DNA of 11,154 nt, taken from NCBI GenBank assembly GCA_009724975.1, contig SRXB01000043.1:1-11154 (forward strand), written 5' to 3'. Within the stretch, counting starts at the first letter, position 1. Every line of letters starts with the position of its first letter. Position numbers and translations under genes: made by a program. This DNA is from a bacterium (GTDB lineage Bacteria; Desulfobacterota; Deferrisomatia; Deferrisomatales; BM512). Positions 6,503 through 11,154 of the stretch are shown here, one piece after another. The notes beneath the pieces were generated by a model, which was given only the letters and a program-made list of their open reading frames with translations, was not told the DNA's origin and ran no database searches.

Positions 6503-7703
6503 GGCGCAAGGCCTCGATGGGGTCGAGTTTGGAGGCTTTCCAGGCGGGGTAGAGGCCGAAAAAGATGCCGATGCCCGCCGAGACGCCGAGCGCCAGAAGG
6601 GCGCTGCCTGTTTCGGTGACGGGGGTTATGGAGGAGGTGAAAAACGGTATCGCCATCGCGCCCATTATTCCCAGAAGGACGCCGACGAGGCCGCCAAAGC
6701 CGCTCACTATCACCGATTCCACCAGAAATTGGGTCATTATGTTGGCCTCGGTGGCGCCTATGGCCTTGCGGATGCCGATTTCACGGGTGCGCTCGGTCAC
6801 GGTGACTATCATCACGTTCATAATACCTATTCCGCCAACCACCAGGGAGATGGCGGCTATGCCGCCGAGAAGCAGCCGGAAGACGTTGGTGACTTCGGAC
6901 ATGTTTTTCTTTATTTCGTCCATGTTGGTTATGGTGAAGTCGTTTTCGTCGCCCCGGGCGATTTTGTGGCGCTTTCTCAAAAGAGTCTCCACGTCGCTCT
7001 GGACCGAGGCGGTGATGGATTCGGACTGGGCCTGTAAGTTGACTTCGCGCAGGTTTTCGGTGCCGATTATCTGGTTCATGGCGGTGGTGTAGGGGACGAA
7101 GAGCTGGTTGTCGGGGCTTCCCCACCCTTCGCCCTTGGCTTTTATCTTCCCGATTACGGTGAAGGCGATTCCCTTTACCTTCACAATTTCCCCGACCGGA
7201 TCGGTTTTCCCGAAGACCGTGTTGGAGAGCTCGGAGCCGATGACCGCGATTCTAAGGTTTCTCTCAACCTCCCCCTCGGTAAAGATTCTGCCGTTTTCCA
7301 GCTCTATGTCGCGCAGGGAAAAGTAGGAGCTTGAGGTGCCGAATAAAGAGCCCTGGGTGTTTTTGCCGAAGTATTTTATCTGCGCGCTCGCCCGCGCCAC
7401 CGGCGCGACCATGGCGACGCCCGGGACTTCTTCAAGGATGGCCCTGGCGTCTTCGACTTTAAGGTCCTGCTGGGTTCCGGTCGAGACGCCGCCCCTGCCG
7501 CGAAGGCCCGGCGAGACGATCATCACATTCGCTCCCATGGAGGAGAGGCGGCTTAAAACCTGCTTTTGCGCGCCGGTCCCTATGGCGAGCATGGCGATTA
7601 CCGCGCTGGTTCCGATTATTATTCCAAGCGCCGCGAGCGCGGAGCGAAGTTTGTTGGAGGCAAGGCTTTTTATTCCGACTTTTACGGTGGCGGAAAGGTA
7701 CAT
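6495..7703 (-). CDS. MacB-type ABC transporter permease (FtsX family)
   Basis: 402 residues. TM1 lies at about 22-44, with a GIIIGTSAVIAML pattern. A large periplasmic domain (MacB_PCD type) covers about 45-270. Three more TM segments lie at about 274-302, 328-353 and 366-385. The FtsX signature GGIGIMNVMIV...TERTREIGIRKAIGA is at 290-317 and the protein ends in the family-typical DPIEALRHE. In MacB-type pumps this subunit transmits ATP-driven motion to push substrate from the periplasm through the adaptor and TolC, rather than moving it across the inner membrane. Unlike E. coli MacB, the ATPase is a separate protein encoded just upstream. GGGGGAGG lies 6 nt before the ATG, and only 1 nt separates it from the ATPase stop. 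LolC/E-type lipoprotein sorting is less likely given the adjacent adaptor and TolC genes. Confidence 0.95.
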   Translation of the reverse strand: MYLSATVKVGIKSLASNKLRSALAALGIIIGTSAVIAMLAIGTGAQKQVLSRLSSMGANVMIVSPGLRGRGGVSTGTQQDLKVEDARAILEEVPGVAMVAPVARASAQIKYFGKNTQGSLFGTSSSYFSLRDIELENGRIFTEGEVERNLRIAVIGSELSNTVFGKTDPVGEIVKVKGIAFTVIGKIKAKGEGWGSPDNQLFVPYTTAMNQIIGTENLREVNLQAQSESITASVQSDVETLLRKRHKIARGDENDFTITNMDEIKKNMSEVTNVFRLLLGGIAAISLVVGGIGIMNVMIVTVTERTREIGIRKAIGATEANIMTQFLVESVIVSGFGGLVGVLLGIMGAMAIPFFTSSITPVTETGSALLALGVSAGIGIFFGLYPAWKASKLDPIEALRHE

Positions 7704-7704
7704 G

Positions 7705-8382
7705 CTAGGCCTCCCCCGCCACTATGCGCCCGTCCATCATCTTTATCTGGCGCTTGCAGTGCGACGCTACGAAGGGGTCGTGGGTGACGATTACTATCGT
7801 CTTTCCCTCCTCGTGAAAGCGGGTGAAGAGGTCCAGAATCTCCCTGCCGGTGGCGCTGTCGAGGTTTCCCGTCGGCTCGTCGGCCAGGATTAGCGCCGGT
7901 TCTGTGACGATGGCGCGTGCTATGGCTACCCGCTGGCGCTGGCCGCCGGAGAGTTTGACCGGCTCGTGCTGCATTCGCGAGGCCAGCCCCACTATCTCAA
8001 GCGCCTCCTTAGCCCGCTCCCTTGCGTCGCCACTGCCCGCGTAAATCAGCGGCAATTCCACGTTTTCAAGGGCGGTGAGGCGCGGGAGGAGGTTGAAGGT
8101 CTGGAAGACGAAGCCTATGTATTTGTTGCGTATCTGCGCCAGCCTGTCGCCCGCGAGGGAGGAGACGTCCTCTCCGGCGAGGAGGTAGCGGCCCGAGTCC
8201 GGCCTGTCAAGGCAGCCGAGTATGTGCATTAGGGTCGATTTGCCGCTGCCGGAGGGGCCGGTTATGGCGGCGAACTCCCCTTCGCGCACCTTTAGCGATA
8301 CGCCGTCCAGGGCGGCCACGACCTCTTCGCCCACCTGGTAGCGCTTGACCAGCGCCTCCGTATTTATGACGAATTTTTCCAT
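7705..8382 (-). CDS. MacB-type ABC transporter ATP-binding protein
   Basis: 225 residues, the usual length for the LolD/MacB/FtsE-like branch. Visible motifs are Walker A GPSGSGKST (42-50), Q-loop Gln94, signature LSGGQ (144-148), Walker B LILADE (164-169) with catalytic Glu169, D-loop NLDS and H-loop His201. All residues for ATP hydrolysis are present. It acts as a cytoplasmic homodimer driving the FtsX-type permease encoded next. The ATG follows the adaptor stop after 1 nt; no good Shine-Dalgarno is seen upstream, so translation probably depends on reinitiation from the adaptor gene. Subfamily assignment rests on sequence style and on the neighbours (adaptor, permease, TolC). Substrate unknown. 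Confidence 0.96.
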   Translation of the reverse strand: MEKFVINTEALVKRYQVGEEVVAALDGVSLKVREGEFAAITGPSGSGKSTLMHILGCLDRPDSGRYLLAGEDVSSLAGDRLAQIRNKYIGFVFQTFNLLPRLTALENVELPLIYAGSGDARERAKEALEIVGLASRMQHEPVKLSGGQRQRVAIARAIVTEPALILADEPTGNLDSATGREILDLFTRFHEEGKTIVIVTHDPFVASHCKRQIKMMDGRIVAGEA

Positions 8383-8383
8383 T

Positions 8384-9676
8384 TTAGTGGAGCGGCCCGG
8401 GCATGGGTCCTCGGTTGTTGCTCCAGTTGCCGTTTTTGGCCTTCTGGACCAAAACCTTCTCGCCCGCCGAAAGGCCGGAGACGATCTGGATGTTTTGCCC
8501 GTCGCCGATGCCGGTCTTTACGGCGCGCTCCTCCTTGCCGGAGGCGGTCAATACGGTGACCATCTCGCCCCCGTTGGAGCGGTAGACGCAGTCCGACGGA
8601 ACAGCCACCACATTTTTCCTGCTCTCTGTCATTATCTCGGAGGTGGTCGTCATCTGGGGCTTGAGGAGGTTTTTGTTCGGGGAGCCGATCTCTATTTTGA
8701 CCTCGAAGGTGACCACGTTGGAATTTACCGTTCCCCTCGGGGCGATGCGCTGCACCTCTCCCATAAAAAGCTCCTTGGGGTACGCGTCGGCCTTTATCAC
8801 CGCCTTTTGCCCAGCTTTCACCACCCCAATGTCGGACTCGTCGACCGAGGCGAGTACGAAGATGCGCCCAAGGTCTGACACCACCATTATCGTTGTGCCG
8901 CCGCCCACGTTGCTGGTGGCCGAGGAGATGATCTGCCCCTTTTGGACGCCTCGTTGGGTAACCACGCCGTCAAGCGGGCTGTAAACGCTCGTCTCCTTGA
9001 CCTTTAGCTGGGCCTGCTCAAGGGCCAGGGTGTAATTTTCCACCGCCGCCCGCGCGCTTTCGATTTTTTGCGCGTCTATCTCAAGGGCGCGCTCCTTGGC
9101 CTCAAGGGTAAGGGCGGAGCTTTTAGCCGCCTCAAGGGCCGCCAGAGCCGTCGCCTCGCCGTTTAAGGAGGTTTCCATCTCCTCTTTGCTTATCAGCGCC
9201 TTGGCGTAAAGCTCCTGGTTTCGTTTGGCCTTCGTTTTCGCGTCCGAGTAAGAGGTTTCGGCGGATTTCACCTTCGCGGCGGAGTTCTCCCTGTCGGCCA
9301 CAAGGTTTTTCTGGCTGACCTCAAGGGTCTTTTCGGCCATGCGAAGCTCGGCCTCGGCGGAGCGCAGGTTTGCCTTGGCTTTCTTGAGCGAGTTCTCCTC
9401 GTCCTCGGGGTCCAGGCGCATCAAAAGTTGCCCCTTTTTAACCGAGTCCCCAACCTCCACCGGCAGCTCGACTATCTCTCCGCTGGCCTTGCACTTTATT
9501 TCCACGTCAAGGTTTGGGTCTACGGTGCCGCTGGCCGTCACCTTCTCCACGATGTCGGAGATGGCCGCCACCGCCGTCTTCTCCTCGACGGGCTTCTCGA
9601 CGGCGCGGTTTTTGTACCAGTAGACGCCGCCGCCAAGAGCCGCGATAACCAGAAGGAGAAGTATCAACTTTTTCAA
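8384..9676 (-). CDS. MacA/HlyD-type periplasmic adaptor (membrane fusion protein)
   Basis: 430 residues from TTG 9676, chosen because GGGAGG lies 6 nt upstream and the protein then opens with MKK and one membrane anchor (4-19). An in-frame TTG at 9706 adds 10 residues but lacks such a site. The order is lipoyl-like half (59-90), a long alpha-helical hairpin (about 93-228), second lipoyl half (SPLDGVVTQRGVQKGQ, 233-248), a beta-barrel (about 262-345) and a membrane-proximal domain to the end. The hairpin tip has the R-x3-L-x6-S motif (Arg152, Leu156, Ser163) known to contact TolC in AcrA/MacA-type adaptors. The C-terminal tail (NGNWSNNRGPMPGPLH) is a short polar extension. It is the first gene of the coupled operon, joining inner-membrane pump to channel. 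Gene name withheld since MacA orthology is not proven. Confidence 0.94.
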   Translation of the reverse strand: MKKLILLLLVIAALGGGVYWYKNRAVEKPVEEKTAVAAISDIVEKVTASGTVDPNLDVEIKCKASGEIVELPVEVGDSVKKGQLLMRLDPEDEENSLKKAKANLRSAEAELRMAEKTLEVSQKNLVADRENSAAKVKSAETSYSDAKTKAKRNQELYAKALISKEEMETSLNGEATALAALEAAKSSALTLEAKERALEIDAQKIESARAAVENYTLALEQAQLKVKETSVYSPLDGVVTQRGVQKGQIISSATSNVGGGTTIMVVSDLGRIFVLASVDESDIGVVKAGQKAVIKADAYPKELFMGEVQRIAPRGTVNSNVVTFEVKIEIGSPNKNLLKPQMTTTSEIMTESRKNVVAVPSDCVYRSNGGEMVTVLTASGKEERAVKTGIGDGQNIQIVSGLSAGEKVLVQKAKNGNWSNNRGPMPGPLH

Positions 9677-9727
9677 AACGAGCCTCCCGAACAGACCTTC
9701 AAACAACCGTTTGCATTCTGGCCGCGA

Positions 9728-9754
9728 AAAAGGCGCGGGGTGAGCGCGCCTTTT
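9728..9754 (-). terminator. Terminator or attenuator between the Met/His-rich gene and the efflux operon
   Basis: On the - strand AAAAGGCGCG pairs perfectly with CGCGCCTTTT (10 bp, 7-nt loop), followed by one more T. It begins 7 nt after the stop of the Met/His-rich gene and ends about 50 nt before the adaptor start. The remaining gap shows no convincing promoter, so partial read-through into the pump operon is possible. Confidence 0.75.
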
Positions 9755-9760
9755 GGTGGA

Positions 9761-10228
9761 TTACTTGATTTCGTAAGAGAATTCGTCGATGAGGGTCTTT
9801 TGGCCTATCACGGCCTTGGCCTTTACGGTGTATTTGCCCTTTGACTTCAGCTCCACGTCGGCGCCGTAGCCACCCTCCATCGCCATAGCCATAGCCTGGG
9901 CCTTGTCTCCTGCGGGGGAAACGGTCAGGTAGCCCACGGTGGCGTCCTTTACGGCGACCCCCTTGGGATCGGCAAGGTAAAGCATGAGGTGGTGGCTCTT
10001 CATCTCCATCTTGGAGTGATCCATCTCCATGCCCTTGGCGGACTTTGCCATCTCGGCGGCGTTGTCGATGAGGTGATAGGACATCTGGTATCCGTCTACC
10101 TTAACATCGCGGATCATTACGCCCTTTGGCGCCGCGCCGCCCATCTTCATGGCCCCGTGGTCCATGGCGAGGGCGGAAGAGGCTACGGCGAAAAGTGAAA
10201 GAGCCAAAACAACGGCCTTGATTTTCAT
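9761..10228 (-). CDS. Exported Met/His-rich small protein, YtkA/FixH-like beta-sandwich
   Basis: 155 residues from ATG 10228, which has AGGAG 7 nt upstream and is followed directly by a signal peptide (MKIKAVVLALSLF..., cleavage after ALA at 21). The frame extends further upstream but that part lacks a ribosome site and crosses the -10 box. The mature 134 residues hold 14 Met and 5 His and no Cys, concentrated in the N-terminus MDHGAMKM and a GMEMDHSKMEMKSHH cluster. The later part (HLMLYLADPKGVAVKDATVGYL, GKYTVKAKAV) resembles YtkA/FixH-like periplasmic beta-sandwich domains. Met/His clusters of this kind occur in periplasmic copper proteins, so metal binding is plausible but not shown. It precedes the efflux operon on the same strand, separated by a hairpin. 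Expression is probably strong given its TATAAT box and good ribosome site. Confidence 0.85.
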   Translation of the reverse strand: MKIKAVVLALSLFAVASSALAMDHGAMKMGGAAPKGVMIRDVKVDGYQMSYHLIDNAAEMAKSAKGMEMDHSKMEMKSHHLMLYLADPKGVAVKDATVGYLTVSPAGDKAQAMAMAMEGGYGADVELKSKGKYTVKAKAVIGQKTLIDEFSYEIK

Positions 10229-10265
10229 TTTAAGACTCCTGTCTTTGGTATATTTTGGCCAGAGA

Positions 10266-10294
10266 ATTATACACTCTTTTTGACTCTCGGCGAA
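10266..10294 (-). promoter_or_regulatory. Candidate promoter of the Met/His-rich gene
   Basis: On the - strand a perfect TATAAT lies at 10271-10266, with a weak -35 TTCGCC (3 of 6) at 10294-10289, spacing 17 bp. The start codon is about 37 nt downstream, giving a short leader. A weak -35 next to a perfect -10 suits activator control. Confidence 0.55.
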
Positions 10295-10305
10295 CCCAAA
10301 GGGTT
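10293..10305. repeat. Short inverted repeat in the divergent intergenic region
   Basis: AACCC-AAA-GGGTT, 5-bp arms with a 3-nt spacer, overlaps the -35 edge of the - strand promoter. A perfect 8-bp palindrome TTCGCGAA follows at 10332-10339. Either could be an operator, but short palindromes also arise by chance. Confidence 0.25.
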
Positions 10306-10360
10306 TAGCGAAGTTATCACCTTTGGTCATATTCGCGAAAAGGCAAAAGAAACCCCCCAG

Positions 10361-11154
10361 GTGAAAACGAAGGTCGCATTGAGCATATTCCTGATAGTCG
10401 CAATCACGGTTTACACCCTCGTGCACCTGATAGCGTGGTGGGGGGCAAGGCCGGTTTTGCCCTTTTCCCCCTTGGCCGCATGGCTTTTTTTCATCCCCAT
10501 GATAATAACCCTGCCCGCCGTCAGGCTCCTAGAGGAAGCCGGACTTCAGACCCCCGCAAGGTTGTGGGCGCTGGTGGGCTACTCGTGGATGGGGTTCGTC
10601 TTCCTCCTCTTTTCCCTCAGTCTTTGCCTTTTGGCGGTGGAGCTTTCGCTTGCCGCCGCCTCCAAACTCTCCGGCGGCAACTTCATAGCCTCCTTTTACA
10701 CGCCTAAAGTATCAGGAGCGATTATAGCGGTGGCCTTAATCGCAGCCCTTTACGGCCTTCTCGACGCCAGGCAGATTCGCACCGAGCGCGTAACCCTCAA
10801 AAGCTCTAAATTGCCGCCGAACGTGGAGAAAATTCGGGTGGCGCAAATATCCGACGCCCACCTCGGCCTCATCCTGAGGGCCGGATTCCTCAAAAAAGTG
10901 GCCGCTATAATTGAGGAAAACTCCCCCGACATCCTTGTGGCGACCGGCGACATAGTAGATGCCCAGCTAAACCACCTGGACGGCCTTTCGGAGATTTTTT
11001 CCGCCATAAAGCCGCCCCTCGGCAAATACGCGGTGCTGGGCAACCACGAAAGCTACGCGGGGCTGGGGAACAGCCTCGATTTTCTGGATAAAAGCGGTTT
11101 TAGGCTCCTGCGCGACGAAAGCGTGACCTCCGGCGGGGCGGTGAATATCGCGGG
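10361..11154 (+). CDS. Membrane-anchored metallophosphoesterase (3' truncated)
   Basis: The frame is open from GTG 10361 to the window end, 264 residues, with no stop. The N-terminal part carries about four hydrophobic segments (5-27, 36-55, 67-98, 115-136). Then comes a calcineurin-like phosphoesterase domain: SDAHLG with metal ligands Asp165 and His167, TGDIVD with Asp197, and GNHE with Asn228 and His229. The further His ligands lie beyond the window. This architecture matches membrane-bound YaeI/YkuE-like phosphoesterases, which use a di-metal centre; the substrate cannot be told. The start is the GTG followed by a KTK n-region; the upstream ribosome site is weak (AAAGAAA). It diverges from the Met/His-rich gene over 132 nt. 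A TTGACT at 10280-10285 could be a -35, but no good -10 follows it. Confidence 0.88.
   Translation, partial: MKTKVALSIFLIVAITVYTLVHLIAWWGARPVLPFSPLAAWLFFIPMIITLPAVRLLEEAGLQTPARLWALVGYSWMGFVFLLFSLSLCLLAVELSLAAASKLSGGNFIASFYTPKVSGAIIAVALIAALYGLLDARQIRTERVTLKSSKLPPNVEKIRVAQISDAHLGLILRAGFLKKVAAIIEENSPDILVATGDIVDAQLNHLDGLSEIFSAIKPPLGKYAVLGNHESYAGLGNSLDFLDKSGFRLLRDESVTSGGAVNIA

Noticed and set aside
6264..7037. Open frame of 257 codons on the + strand across the TolC/permease junction
   Set aside because: Overlaps two confident genes on the other strand and has no family pattern.
8345..8878. Open frame of 177 codons on the + strand opposite the adaptor C-terminus
   Set aside because: Antisense shadow of the adaptor beta-barrel region; no start signal.
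9017..9330. Recurrent octamer CTCAAGGG (five copies) inside the adaptor gene
   Set aside because: On the coding strand it reads as CTT GAG (Leu-Glu) in the coiled-coil hairpin, often at heptad spacing; codon use and helix periodicity explain it without a regulatory role.
10229..10426. N-terminal extension of 66 residues on the Met/His-rich protein
   Set aside because: The extension crosses the TATAAT box and lacks a ribosome site; ATG 10228 has AGGAG and starts a clear signal peptide.
1..11154. Haem-binding CXXCH motifs, expected if the left cluster were a cytochrome locus
   Set aside because: None found in any called protein; the only near match is Cys-Asp-Asp-His in the beta-helix protein, which lacks the second Cys.
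1..11154. CRISPR array, tRNA/rRNA genes, insertion sequence or prophage
   Set aside because: No regularly spaced direct repeats, no cloverleaf seen in the gaps, no transposase, integrase or phage structural motifs.

Overview
The window is GC-rich, densely coded DNA from a Gram-negative bacterium. The evidence is two lipoprotein-type signal peptides, a TolC-family outer membrane channel and a tripartite efflux operon. The protein style recalls Desulfuromonadota and other deltaproteobacteria, but nothing here fixes the taxon. Several genes appear to start at GTG or TTG rather than ATG.

Left part, + strand (1-3874): the 3' end of an FG-GAP/ASPIC-UnbV surface protein; a lipoprotein built from three tandem transthyretin/carboxypeptidase-regulatory-like beta-sandwich repeats; a 598-residue lipoprotein joining a parallel beta-helix to a PQQ-type beta-propeller; and a short OpuAC-like exported protein that appears to lack its second lobe. 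The first three genes overlap at their ends, and the fourth follows after 46 nt, so they look like one transcription unit of exported proteins ending at a strong terminator (3898-3927). A second terminator-like hairpin (401-434) sits inside the signal-peptide codons of the second gene, which is unusual.

Middle, + strand (3949-5013): a sigma70-like promoter and a cysteine synthase (cysK) starting at GTG, closed by a terminator shared with the convergent operon on the other strand.

Right part, - strand (10271 down to 5024): a strong TATAAT -10 box drives a small methionine/histidine-rich exported YtkA/FixH-like protein with its own terminator. Next comes a four-gene MacAB-TolC-type export operon in the order adaptor, ATPase, permease, outer membrane channel. 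Gaps are 1 nt or an 8-nt overlap, so the operon is translationally coupled. The four proteins would form one pump spanning both membranes. The Met/His-rich protein upstream hints at a metal (copper-like) or stress connection, but this is inference.

Right edge, + strand (10361 to the end): a divergent membrane-anchored metallophosphoesterase, cut by the window edge. Its upstream region (10229-10360) is shared with the Met/His-rich gene and contains short inverted repeats.

I see no tRNA, rRNA, CRISPR array, insertion sequence or phage gene. The most interesting points are the single-lobe OpuAC-like protein, the trio of repeat-rich surface proteins with its embedded terminator, and the Met/His-rich protein attached to an export operon.
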